Assembly (NCBI GenBank): GCA_021779635.1
Contig: JAJYAH010000036.1
Location: 1-19,548 of the forward strand
DNA length: 19,548 bases
Direction of reading: 5' to 3'
Origin: Pseudomonadota bacterium
GTDB taxonomy: Bacteria; Pseudomonadota; Alphaproteobacteria; Rhizobiales; Xanthobacteraceae
Shown here: one piece after another, positions 7,353 through 13,870 of the stretch
Position numbering within the stretch: the first letter of the stretch is position 1
How the letters are laid out: each line of letters starts with the position of its first letter
The notes under the pieces: generated by a model
Database searches by the model: none
Told to the model about the DNA's origin: nothing
What the model saw: only the letters and a program-made list of their open reading frames with translations
Made by a program: the position numbers and the translations under genes

Positions 7353-7375
7353 CCGTTCCGATTCAGCCGGAACGG
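7353..7375 (-). terminator. Hairpin at the end of the secreted-protein operon
   Basis: CCGTTCCG (7353-7360) pairs with CGGAACGG (7368-7375) around a 7-base loop. It lies just after the stop of the minus-strand gene ending at 7384 and probably marks its transcript end. A poly-U tract is lacking. Confidence 0.4.
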
Positions 7376-7383
7376 AAGCGGCT

Positions 7384-7866
7384 TTACGAGCGCGTCAAGG
7401 TAATAGAGGCGCCCCTGAACTGGCTCTCGGGCCTGATCACGACGGACTGCTTGTTGCCGCGCGTCGTCAGCGAAATGTTGGCCGTGAAACCGGCAGCGGT
7501 GGCGACGACCTGGAAATTGCCGTTGCTGGCACGTCCGGAAAGGTTGCCGTTGATGCCCCGGCTGCTTTCGCTCCAGTTCCCGGAGAGCGATCCCCGCTCA
7601 GCGATGACATTGGTCTTGAAATCGAATTTGTAGCTGTCGCTGGCACAGACGAGGGTCTGATTGAGGCCAGATCCATTGCCGCTGACGGCATAGGAGGCGC
7701 GGCACCGGATTCGCTCGGTCGACCCGTCGTCGAGGGTGACGGTGCCAGCGCCCGACCAGTAGCCCGCAAGACCCGCGAATGGCGCGGATTGCGCATAACT
7801 CGCCGAGCCCGACACGCTGGCCGCGAACACGGTCGCGAGGGCGAATATCAGGCGTCGTGTGTTCAT
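7384..7866 (-). CDS. Secreted protein of unknown function (GYWSG...GTVTL type)
   Basis: 160 residues from the ATG complement at 7864-7866. Residues 1-25 form a signal peptide (MNTRRLIFALATVFAASVSG then SASYA|Q), so the product is periplasmic or secreted. The mature part starts with FAGLAGYWSGAGTVTLDDG. It contains a Cys pair (IRCRASYAV and LVCASDSY) that could form a disulfide, and it is rich in Gly, Ser and Asn with alternating beta-strand-like patterns (GSLSGNWSESSRGINGNLSG). This suggests a small beta-barrel or lipocalin-like fold, which is an inference. I recall similar uncharacterised proteins in Bradyrhizobium but no assigned function. The start codon has no strong ribosome site. It follows another secreted gene by 25 bases. 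Confidence 0.75.
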   Translation of the reverse strand: MNTRRLIFALATVFAASVSGSASYAQSAPFAGLAGYWSGAGTVTLDDGSTERIRCRASYAVSGNGSGLNQTLVCASDSYKFDFKTNVIAERGSLSGNWSESSRGINGNLSGRASNGNFQVVATAAGFTANISLTTRGNKQSVVIRPESQFRGASITLTRS

Positions 7867-7891
7867 CAGGCTGCCGGCCATTCGGCTTGCA

Positions 7892-8251
7892 TTACTGCCG
7901 CGATGCTTCCCAGCGACCGCTGCACGGTATTCCCGCAGATGCCCCATTCCATTTCCCCGATCCGGCGTTACCATTGAGTTGGCCATTGGCATATGCACCT
8001 CGGATCGAGACCCGCACAAGGCCTTCCCGACCGATGGTGCCGGAAACGTCCGCGCCGGGTGCCGAAATCTTCCCATCGGTAACAGTCAGGGTTGAACTGG
8101 CTGATGGTTCACACGTGCCGGTTTTAGTGACAATCGTCACGTTCCAGAGCCCGTCATACGGCGTCTGCGCCATCGCGGGAGCCGCGGCAACGGTCGCGGC
8201 GGCAGCGAAAATGGAACGAAGCAAAACAGCACGAATGCGATTGTGGCGCAT
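7892..8251 (-). CDS. Small secreted protein of unknown function (YDGLW type)
   Basis: 119 residues from the ATG complement at 8249-8251. Residues 1-28 form a clear signal peptide with cleavage at AMA|Q. The mature part begins TPYDGLWNVTIVTKTGTCEP and has two cysteines (TGTCEP and GIPCSGRW), probably a disulfide joining its ends. The middle is Gly-rich with beta-strand periodicity (RVSIRGAYANGQLNGNAGSG). It resembles the next gene in style (opening G-L-W or G-Y-W, secreted, Gly/Ser-rich, two Cys), so the two may be distant paralogues in one operon. A similar family is recalled from Bradyrhizobium without known function. A GGGGA stretch lies upstream of the start but with long spacing. Confidence 0.75.
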   Translation of the reverse strand: MRHNRIRAVLLRSIFAAAATVAAAPAMAQTPYDGLWNVTIVTKTGTCEPSASSTLTVTDGKISAPGADVSGTIGREGLVRVSIRGAYANGQLNGNAGSGKWNGASAGIPCSGRWEASRQ

Positions 8252-8373
8252 AAGAATCTGATCCCCGATTTGTGTGATGATGCGGCATATTCAGGGGAAA
8301 TGTGTTCAAAATTTGCTGCGCCGCAGTATCCCAGATGGTTCCCTGCGAATTCAAACGGGTGGGGAAAAAATTG

Positions 8374-8389
8374 GTTCCCGGTCGGGAAC
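8374..8389. promoter_or_regulatory. Perfect short palindrome between the secreted-protein operon and the formyltransferase gene
   Basis: GTTCCCG-GT-CGGGAAC is a perfect inverted repeat with a 2-base centre. It lies between two minus-strand transcription units, downstream of the formyltransferase gene and upstream of the secreted-protein pair. It may be an operator or the tip of a transcript-end hairpin; sequence alone cannot decide. Confidence 0.3.
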
Positions 8390-8444
8390 GAAAATCCTGA
8401 CGCAGGGAAGGTGGAGCGGTTTTAAAATACCGGCCGCCTGACGA

Positions 8445-9035
8445 TCAATGCGAAAGGCTCGGCGCATTGGTCGCAAACTGCTCGTCCTGCGGCCTGGACG
8501 GCAGGGATTTGTGGATCCTGGCGTAGTCGATCACTTCGCCCAGAAGCTTCTGGCCGAGCGGCGCGAGCGCGCGTTCCCACAATTCCCGTGCGGTTTCGCC
8601 CTTCTTGACGAAACACCACTCCTGCGCGGCGATCGCGCCTGCATCCATCCGATCGGCAAGATGGTACACGGTGCCGCCGGCGATCGGATCGCGCTCCCGG
8701 ATCGTCCATTCAACCGCGGCGATGCCACGGTGCCGTGGCAGCAGTGAGGGGTGATAGCCGATACCGCCAAGCCGGGCCGCGGCGAGGGCCTCCCTGCTGA
8801 TGCGGGCGTGGCTGTGCGCCGTCACGATCAGGTCGGTGCCGTCGGCGATCTCCTGTGGTCCGACCAGTTTGGGATTCGCCTGCACGGTGACCTCGACACC
8901 GGCGGCACGTGCCGCCGCCGCGAGCCGGTCGTCGGCGTCGGCCACGACCACCTTGGCGATTTCGACGCCGTGTTGCCGCAGCATGTCAAAAGTCGTCACG
9001 CCGAAGTGGCGAGAGCCGACGAGGGTGATCCGCAT
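8445..9035 (-). CDS. Formyltransferase-fold protein (Fmt/PurN superfamily)
   Basis: 196 residues from the ATG complement at 9033-9035. The frame continues upstream, but the family fold starts at MRITLVGSRHFGVTTFDMLR. It has the N-terminal Rossmann-like formyl_trans_N domain and the signature GYHPSLLPRHRG (93-104). H95 and D131 (in RMDAGAI) match the catalytic His and Asp, but the catalytic Asn two residues before the His in PurN, Fmt and ArnA (N-x-H) is G93 here. The C-terminal part is short and lacks the OB-fold of methionyl-tRNA formyltransferase. The protein could transfer a formyl group from 10-formyl-THF to an unknown amine, or be a hydrolase or binding protein. I recall Gly in place of Asn in a rhizobial subfamily, so this is likely a feature of that clade. 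Confidence 0.85.
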   Translation of the reverse strand: MRITLVGSRHFGVTTFDMLRQHGVEIAKVVVADADDRLAAAARAAGVEVTVQANPKLVGPQEIADGTDLIVTAHSHARISREALAAARLGGIGYHPSLLPRHRGIAAVEWTIRERDPIAGGTVYHLADRMDAGAIAAQEWCFVKKGETARELWERALAPLGQKLLGEVIDYARIHKSLPSRPQDEQFATNAPSLSH

Positions 9036-9488
9036 GATGTTTGATCCGTCGTGAGCGAGGCCTGATCTGCCGTCGATAACACGTCGCGGCCGCCTGTCAC
9101 GCCGCCCGCATCGGCGACAGCTGGTTATCAACAGGACGCGGCCCGGGACGAGCACGATGGCGTCGGCGGCAGCTACAAACGCTTTTCAGCCCAAATCGCC
9201 AGTTGGCAGATCCCTTAAGGTGCGAAACCCGCCAAAGCCGGCGAATGAAATTTCTGATACCGCGTCCGGTAGCTGATGACGTGCGCGAGCATGATGCATT
9301 GGGATATGTTCGAACGGATTCCGGATTTGGATATTGTCGGTCGCCCGGCCATTATGTCGAAGGTCGATCGGGGGCCGAAAATCCGGCTCGGGCCCGGCGC
9401 GACGAAGTGGCTACTGTTTGAGCATGATCTTTCGGAACTGATTTCCACTTTTCCGGATCATGCCTGGTGAAAATCGGAGATGGTCCAG
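9036..9488. other. Gene-poor spacer (453 bp)
   Basis: No convincing gene is visible. Several short frames are open on both strands but none has a ribosome site, and the one ending at 9470 reads through a palindromic repeat. The only recognisable element is that repeat at 9420-9463. Confidence 0.6.
9420..9463 (-). repeat. Dispersed palindromic repeat, inverted orientation
   Basis: GAGCATGATCTTTCGGAA and CACTTTTCCGGATCATGC are the two arms of the element seen at 11290-11334, read on the opposite strand. The centre differs (CTGATTTC in place of AACCGGTGCC), and the arms keep the GCATGATC/GATCATGC termini and the CGGAA/TTCCG inner stem. Confidence 0.75.
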
Positions 9489-9746
9489 ATGCCGAAAAAG
9501 GGAATCACAGGCCACGACGAATGGGTGGTAACGGAAGCATTGGCGACGGCCCTTGTCGCGCTGGAGCAGCTTCCACCGAAACACCAGCCGCGAGCGCATA
9601 TGGACGATATCAAGAAGCTCCTGGCGGCCGGTTGCCAGCCTGGGACGCTGACCCTGCATATAGCCCAGGCAAAGTGCAGGTTATTTCCGGACATCGATCC
9701 ACTGACCATTTATCGCGAATACGGCCTCGAGGATGGACAAAGCTGA
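9489..9746 (+). CDS. Hypothetical small soluble protein
   Basis: 85 residues from the ATG at 9489. GGAG at 9476-9479 is 9 bases upstream, whereas it touches the in-frame ATG at 9480, so 9489 is preferred. The protein has no membrane helix or signal peptide. It looks helical (HDEWVVTEALATALVALEQL near residue 8, MDDIKKLLAAG near 38), with a C-terminal FPDIDPLTIYREYGL. No family is recognised, though I have a vague memory of similar Bradyrhizobium hypothetical proteins. It stands alone after a palindromic repeat, with no neighbour in operon distance. Confidence 0.55.
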   Translation: MPKKGITGHDEWVVTEALATALVALEQLPPKHQPRAHMDDIKKLLAAGCQPGTLTLHIAQAKCRLFPDIDPLTIYREYGLEDGQS

Positions 9747-10107
9747 ATGGATGGCAGCAGGGGCGGGATGCTCCTGCGATTACAACATTGTGAAGCGCGA
9801 CTGTGCCATTCGCCTATGCGAATTGATTCAGGCTGCTCTGTGTGCCGCATGCGAGCCGCCACACAAATAAATGATCAGCGTCGTAAGTTGCGGTCGACCG
9901 ATTGACAGCGCTGATCCAATGGCTAAGTGAGTTGTGGGTTTTCGGGGCCAAGCCATTGCGCGCACCAAGGCGCCGGGAAATCCTTAGTGCGAAGTCGCGA
10001 GCGCGACGTCGCGGCAGAGATTGCGAAAACCGGAAGAAGCAAGATTGAGTCGATCGTCGTTAACTATTTGAAAATCAATTCCGGTAAAGACGTCCCCGTG
10101 AATCGAA
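9747..10107. other. Gene-poor spacer with nested dyads (361 bp)
   Basis: No gene is supported here. A nested dyad is visible: GATCAGCG (9873-9880) with CGCTGATC (9909-9916), and the perfect 10-bp palindrome CGGTCGACCG (9891-9900) between them. A TTGACA hexamer at 9902-9907 has no matching -10. Confidence 0.5.
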
Positions 10108-10374
10108 ATGAAGAACGAGACAATGCCCGCTGAAGACGAGCGTCGAGAGCTAATCCCTGTAATAATTGCCGGCATTGTCGCGGTGATCGGCGTATTTTGC
10201 CTGTGGTCGGATCTCAGGGATGATTCGCTGGGGCGCGGGGATGGCATGATTACATCTGCGGTTGTGTCACGGGCCGGCGTCATTGTGACTCCATCCGAAC
10301 CGCCGACCCATCTGGTGATGCCGCAGACCGCGCCGGTTCCCGAGCCGTCGACCGTCGGTCGCGTAACGCGCTAG
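10108..10374 (+). CDS. Hypothetical single-helix membrane protein
   Basis: 88 residues. After a charged N-terminus (KNETMPAEDERRE), residues 15-34 (LIPVIIAGIVAVIGVFCLW) form one membrane helix. A polar, Pro-rich tail follows (TPSEPPTHLVMPQTAPVPEP). The ribosome site is poor for both the first ATG and the ATG five codons later, so the exact start is uncertain. No family is recognised. The tail would be periplasmic if the N-terminus stays inside, but the topology is not certain. Confidence 0.5.
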   Translation: MKNETMPAEDERRELIPVIIAGIVAVIGVFCLWSDLRDDSLGRGDGMITSAVVSRAGVIVTPSEPPTHLVMPQTAPVPEPSTVGRVTR

Positions 10375-10573
10375 CATCGGCTCACGCTTGCAATCGCGGC
10401 AGATTCGGCATCGTCCAGTATTTCAAGATGTTTCCGATTGTGACATCATTGAAAAATCACCGCCTTCTTGGCGGAATCGATCACGGAAGTTGCTCAATCG
10501 TAATTTGCAAAATTCGCCGTCCTCACCGACATTGCGCGCGTCGTTCGCCTGCTTGCCGATTCGGGGACTTGAC

Positions 10574-10675
10574 ATGGTGAGGTTCATCGAGATCGCGGCC
10601 TCGATGCTGATCGTTGCCTACACGGCGACGTATCTAGCGATGCGATATTTCTTCCCGCCGGAAGTGAGGCGTTGA
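10574..10675 (+). CDS. Possible 33-residue single-helix membrane peptide
   Basis: The ATG at 10574 follows GGGGA (10563-10567) by 6 bases. The product, MVRFIEIAASMLIVAYTATY plus LAMRYFFPPEVRR, is one membrane helix with a basic tail. The frame is open further upstream for 62 codons, but that part is Arg/Ser-rich and unlike a protein, so the short form is favoured. Function unknown. Confidence 0.35.
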   Translation: MVRFIEIAASMLIVAYTATYLAMRYFFPPEVRR

Positions 10676-10708
10676 AGCATCTCGCGCTCGCGGACACTGG
10701 CGGGCGGC

Positions 10709-10930
10709 TCAGACCGTTATCTTGACGAGCCCGGTGCTCTGCGTGGAAATTTCAGCTGCCTTGGCGGCCTGGGTCACCGCAAGCCGGTCGGCTGTGATGA
10801 TATTTGCGGCTGCCTTGGCGGCCCGGTCTGCTGCTAGCTTTGCCTGTGCCGGCGCCCGGTTTTCCAGTTTGGTGTCCGGTGCGCCTGTAACGCGAGCAAA
10901 GGCGGCCAGGTTGGAAAGCCGGTAGATTCC
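10709..10930 (-). pseudogene. Possible C-terminal gene fragment, Ala-rich helix
   Basis: The minus-strand frame encodes an Ala-rich helical stretch (APAQAKLAADRAAKAAANII) ending in AAEISTQSTGLVKITV. The pattern looks protein-like and ends with a stop at 10709, but no ATG, GTG or TTG with a ribosome site lies near its plausible start. The upstream extension to 11077 runs antisense to the better-supported peptide gene at 11028. It may be the remaining end of a broken gene; no family is recognised. Confidence 0.3.
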
Positions 10931-11027
10931 CAGCCGAGTGAGCGAAGTGTGTTGGACGGATGGTTGGCTGCGAACCCGATCGCCGACCTGGCCGTAATCG
11001 ATCCGGGGCCCCGATGGAGGAACCTCG

Positions 11028-11147
11028 ATGCGTAGACTTTTTACCGTTCTCGCTTTCTTTTCAGCGCTTTGGTGCATCGGTGTATCGGCCGGCGTGGCCG
11101 GCCCGCACGGCTGTTACCGTAGCCATGGCTGCCATGGGCCTAAATGA
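11028..11147 (+). CDS. 39-residue secreted Cys/His/Gly peptide
   Basis: The ATG at 11028 has an excellent Shine-Dalgarno site (GGAGGA at 11016-11021, 6 bases before). Residues 1 to about 21 form a signal peptide (MRRLFTVLAFFSALWCIGVS then A), leaving a short mature peptide ending GPHGCYRSHGCHGPK. That tail has two imperfect H-G-C units with 2 Cys and 3 His in 15 residues, which could bind a metal ion or form a disulfide. Similar tiny secreted His/Gly/Cys peptides are recalled from Bradyrhizobium, without function. The gene stands alone and is too short for usual ORF cut-offs. Confidence 0.65.
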   Translation: MRRLFTVLAFFSALWCIGVSAGVAGPHGCYRSHGCHGPK

Positions 11148-11289
11148 ACAGGCCTTTACTGTAAGGTGGATCAAACAGGCCGCGAGGCTTGAGGCCCAGA
11201 ACACGGGGCTTCGACATCCGTTGCCTATTCGCGCGGTTATCAGCTATTTCGAAATCTACCCGGAAGTGATGCTTAGGCCTTCGGCTAAA
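11148..11289. other. Non-coding stretch between the peptide gene and the repeat block
   Basis: No gene or RNA signature is recognised. It leads into the palindromic repeat at 11290 and, beyond that, the remnant of an HxlR-type regulator. Confidence 0.45.
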
Positions 11290-11334
11290 GCATGATCCGG
11301 AAAAGTGGGCACCGGTTTTCCGAAAAGATCATGC
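11290..11334 (+). repeat. Dispersed palindromic repeat, best preserved copy
   Basis: GCATGATC (11290-11297) and GATCATGC (11327-11334) are perfect inverted termini. Inside, CGGAAAA pairs with TTTTCCG around GTGGGCACCGG. This is the form I recall as a very common intergenic repeat in Bradyrhizobium and relatives. The copy at 9420 is the same element inverted and the copy at 66 is degenerate. Confidence 0.85.
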
Positions 11335-11347
11335 TCAAACAAAAAGA

Positions 11348-11388
11348 TAGAGCGAGATGGCGATTCAACGAAGAGCCATCTCGCTCTA
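11348..11388. repeat. Perfect 14-bp stem-loop attached to the palindromic repeat
   Basis: TAGAGCGAGATGGC (11348-11361) and GCCATCTCGCTCTA (11375-11388) pair perfectly around a 13-base loop. It follows the repeat at 11290 by 13 bases (TCAAACAAAAAGA), and the two together may form one compound mobile or structural unit. Confidence 0.8.
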
Positions 11389-11394
11389 GCAGAG

Positions 11395-11645
11395 GAATTC
11401 TTAGCTCCGCTGGCTCCACCACTCCCGCCCATCGCGGGCGCAAGGCCAAGGCCGCAGGCATGAGCACATAGTCCACTCGCGGGGGCACCTCCGCATAGAT
11501 CAGGCGCGAGACGCCGTAAATAAGCGCGCCAGAATTACGCTGAGTTCAGCGGCAAGCTGTCTAACCTTTCAAACCGCGGCACCTTGCTCACACCAAAGGC
11601 TCAAGCTGGAGCCCAATCATCGCGAGTGTTGACGTGTGCTCGATC
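11395..11645 (-). pseudogene. Decayed HxlR-type winged-helix regulator
   Basis: Minus-strand fragments in different frames line up with the HxlR domain in order: DDWAPA (11604-11621, like the G-x-x-W helix start), a stop, then AFGVSK and PRFERL (11562-11579, like G-x-x-R-F-x-E-L), a stop, then after a frame change RLIYAEVPPRVDYVL (11462-11506). The last piece matches the wing signature of HxlR proteins (V-Y-x-E-V-P-P-R-V-E-Y-x-L-T). There are at least two stops and one frameshift, so no working protein is expected. It follows the NmrA-like gene on the same strand. HxlR regulators often accompany such oxidoreductase genes, so this may be the lost regulator of that operon. Confidence 0.5.
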
Positions 11646-11662
11646 ACTCCTCCCCGAATACA

Positions 11663-12523
11663 TCACCCGCGCGCGGCAACGTCCCTCAGGGCAGCCTCGA
11701 GCAGAATTCGTCCCTTGCGATGCTCGGCATCGCCTCCCTCGAAGTCGATCCACCCCTCGTTGAAACCATCGATCATGCGGATGCGCGGTAGCGGATGTTT
11801 CATCCCCTGCGAACGAAATAGATCTTCCCAAGCGTTGCGTGGAACCGGGTGCATACGTACCGGATGTCCGAGGACAGCAGAGAAGCCGGCGGCAATGTCA
11901 TTCGCCGAATAGCGACGTGGTCCCTCGAGTTCGACGACACGTATCCCGGTCCAGATATCACGCAGAATTTCCGCTGCCGTTCGCCCAATATCGGTCGCTG
12001 CAACCATTGGTATCGGGTGATCCAGTGGCTGCAGGAAACAAGGCACGACGCCAGCCTTTGCTGCTTCAACATCCCATGCTGCGTTCTCCATAAACCAGGC
12101 GGCACGGACGAAGGCGACTGGAATAGATAGCTTGCGCAGAGCCTCTTCGATCATCTGGGAATTGTTCAGAAGCGAGAACCTTTCCACATGAGCGCCAACT
12201 GTTGAGAGGAAGACAAGCTTGCCGGGCCGCGCCGCAGCAACTGCCGCCCGAATGGCTGAGATATTGACGCGGATGAGAGGAAAGCCCGGCTCCGGATCAT
12301 AGTCGGGTGGCATCATGAGAAAGACGCCATCAATTCCCGAAAATGCCTTCGTCATCCCATCAACGTCATCGATCGATGCGATGGCGACCTCGCAGCCCTT
12401 TTCGGCCCAGGACTCGCCCTTGCGCATGTCGCGAACCACGGCACGCACCGGCAGGCCCGCTTCCAATAAGGCCCGGGCAACAGAGCCGCCGACCTTTCCG
12501 GTAATTCCCGTCACGGCATACAT
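11663..12523 (-). CDS. NmrA-like NAD(P)-binding protein (atypical SDR)
   Basis: 286 residues from the ATG complement at 12521-12523, with GAGG 7 bases upstream; the frame is open further up without a better start. The N-terminal YAVTGITGKVGGSVARALLE has the T-G-x-T-G-x-x-G dinucleotide-binding loop of atypical short-chain dehydrogenases. VRAVVRDMRKG, the acidic ASIDDVDGMTKAFSGIDGVF and the LVFLSTVGAHVERF stretch follow as in the NmrA/HSCARG group. Such proteins act as NAD(P)H:quinone or azo reductases, or as redox sensors that bind NADP without catalysis; the tyrosine-lysine catalytic pair is not evident. It lies 38 bases after the NTF2-like gene in one operon and is followed by a decayed HxlR regulator. 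Confidence 0.88.
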   Translation of the reverse strand: MYAVTGITGKVGGSVARALLEAGLPVRAVVRDMRKGESWAEKGCEVAIASIDDVDGMTKAFSGIDGVFLMMPPDYDPEPGFPLIRVNISAIRAAVAAARPGKLVFLSTVGAHVERFSLLNNSQMIEEALRKLSIPVAFVRAAWFMENAAWDVEAAKAGVVPCFLQPLDHPIPMVAATDIGRTAAEILRDIWTGIRVVELEGPRRYSANDIAAGFSAVLGHPVRMHPVPRNAWEDLFRSQGMKHPLPRIRMIDGFNEGWIDFEGGDAEHRKGRILLEAALRDVAARG

Positions 12524-12561
12524 CGGTGTCCTCGTGGAATGGGCCTCGTAATCAGCGATCG

Positions 12562-13032
12562 TCAAAGTTCCAAGTCGCAAAGGCCAGGATGCTCGGCTGG
12601 GCGCGCGCCTAGTGGCCAGAAGAACTTCCGATCGGCCTCCTTGATCGGCAAATCGTTGATGCAGGCGAGTCGCCGCCGCATCAGTCCGTCGTTATCGAAT
12701 TCCCAGTTTTCGTTGCCATAGGAACGGAACCAGGTCCCCGCATCGTCATGCCACTCGTAGGCGAAACGGACGGCGATCCGATTGTCGCCGAATGCCCAGA
12801 GCTCCTTGATCAGCCGGTAGTCGATCTCCCTGGTCCACTTGCGCGTCAGGAATGCAACGATCGCCTGCCGCCCGCGAACGAATTCGGTGCGATTTCTCCA
12901 AAAGCTGTCCAAGGAGTAAGCGAGAGAGACGCGAGCTGGATCGCGGCTGTTCCAGCCGTCCTCGGCGCCGCGAACCTTTTGGATAGCGGTCTCGCGGATG
13001 AAAGGCGGAAACGGCGGTCGTGCTTCGGACAT
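12562..13032 (-). CDS. NTF2-like superfamily protein, DUF1348 type
   Basis: 156 residues from the ATG complement at 13030-13032, preceded by GGAGAGAAC. The chain follows the DUF1348/SnoaL-like pattern: an N-terminal helix with [19 protein letters not shown], then [77 protein letters not shown] and a C-terminal [11 protein letters not shown]2-like folds are cone-shaped with a pocket for small hydrophobic ligands; the ligand or reaction of this group is not known. It is the first gene of a two-gene operon with the NmrA-like protein, so the pair may handle a shared redox-active or xenobiotic substrate (inference). Confidence 0.88.
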   Translation of the reverse strand: MSEARPPFPPFIRETAIQKVRGAEDGWNSRDPARVSLAYSLDSFWRNRTEFVRGRQAIVAFLTRKWTREIDYRLIKELWAFGDNRIAVRFAYEWHDDAGTWFRSYGNENWEFDNDGLMRRRLACINDLPIKEADRKFFWPLGARPAEHPGLCDLEL

Positions 13033-13051
13033 GGGTTCTCTCCGTTCTGGT

Positions 13052-13273
13052 TTACTGGCGCCAAGGTCCGCAGCGGTCCGGTGGCGTCGTTGTCGTCCTC
13101 TGGCTTTTGTCGGTTACGTCAGCGGCCATCGTGATTGGCATTGTCGTGGCGCCGGAAAGTCCACCAGACGAACATGTGCAGTCTGGAAGATTGACCACGA
13201 TTGGCTGCGAGGTGCTCCGCACCACCACCCAACGGAGCGGCTCCGAATTCGACAGGAGCAACGTCACTTTCAT
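13052..13273 (-). CDS. Possible small protein with strong ribosome site
   Basis: 73 residues from the ATG complement at 13271-13273. AAAAAGGAG lies 6 bases upstream, which is the main support. The product begins [18 protein letters not shown] and is rich in Ser, Thr and Pro at the end, without a recognisable domain. Two other frames are also open here, including a hydrophobic one on the plus strand, so the true coding frame is uncertain. Confidence 0.28.
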   Translation of the reverse strand: MKVTLLLSNSEPLRWVVVRSTSQPIVVNLPDCTCSSGGLSGATTMPITMAADVTDKSQRTTTTPPDRCGPWRQ

Positions 13274-13370
13274 CCGGGTCTCCTTTTTGGTGTAGGGATA
13301 CATCAGAGGACTGTTGTCGTTCCGCCAATAAATTATTAGTTAAACAGCACTGTGTGCGAGCGTTCGCGAG

Positions 13371-13384
13371 TTGATTTCATTCAA
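13371..13384. promoter_or_regulatory. FNR/FixK-like box
   Basis: TTGATTTCATTCAA matches the palindrome TTGAT-N4-ATCAA in 9 of 10 positions. FixK and FNR proteins bind such boxes under low oxygen in rhizobia. It lies about 490 bases before the STAND regulator start and 340 bases before the NTF2-like gene start, so its target is unclear and the match could be chance. Confidence 0.3.
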
Positions 13385-13870
13385 ACGATCTAATGGCCTC
13401 GAACGGGCCGGCTGCCATGCAATCCGCTCTCCTGACGGCAGGCACGCTGGACTCTTAACGTCGCTAGACGACTGATTACAATTTAGTCGCGCAATGAAGT
13501 CAGCGATTTGTCCCGCCCGCTACGAGCGTATGGAGGGGTTCGCCGGACCGGCCCCTCGCTTGGGACAGAGCTACGCTGTTTGCTTCGAACCACTCCGGCT
13601 GCGTGATCTCGGCCGCATCCTGTTCTTCTTCGTCAACATCATCGCTGCCGCCGCCTTGCATCGCGCCAGAGAAAGATACCTCGTAGCTGCATGAATAGCG
13701 GCGGTCCCGCCGCCAGTTGCGGCCGGACGCCATTTTGCGTTAAAGTTTCCCACATACGGTACCGGTTTGGAGCCTAAACGAATACCTCGTGGCCTGTGTC
13801 GCCATTGATGCTGATCGGCTTGATAGGCTGATGTCTCCAGTTCAATAACGGCAGGGTCGAGAAAGGCCCC

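Larger units (their letters stand above)
13033..13870. other. Long divergent spacer (838 bp) upstream of the STAND regulator
   Basis: The spacer separates the minus-strand NTF2/NmrA operon from the plus-strand regulator. It holds one weak ORF with a good ribosome site (13052-13273, minus), an FNR/FixK-like box at 13371 and an AT-rich patch near 13328-13345 (AATAAATTATTAGTTAAAC). Other short frames between 13494 and 13753 on both strands lack ribosome sites and family-like sequence. Confidence 0.55.

Noticed and set aside
9276..9470. 64-codon plus frame ending in FEHDLSELISTFPDHAW
   Set aside because: The last third is translation of the dispersed palindromic repeat, and there is no ribosome site.
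9927..10133. 68-codon plus frame starting at GTG
   Set aside because: Alternative start without a Shine-Dalgarno site, no domain, and it overlaps the better membrane-protein ORF.
13020..13295. Plus-strand frame with a hydrophobic stretch ([20 protein letters not shown])
   Set aside because: It starts at GTG inside the start region of the NTF2-like gene with no ribosome site; the hydrophobic run may be incidental. It competes with the minus ORF at 13052, so the region stays unresolved.
13494..13753. Several 60-77 codon frames on both strands
   Set aside because: No ribosome sites, no family-like sequence, and they overlap each other on opposite strands.
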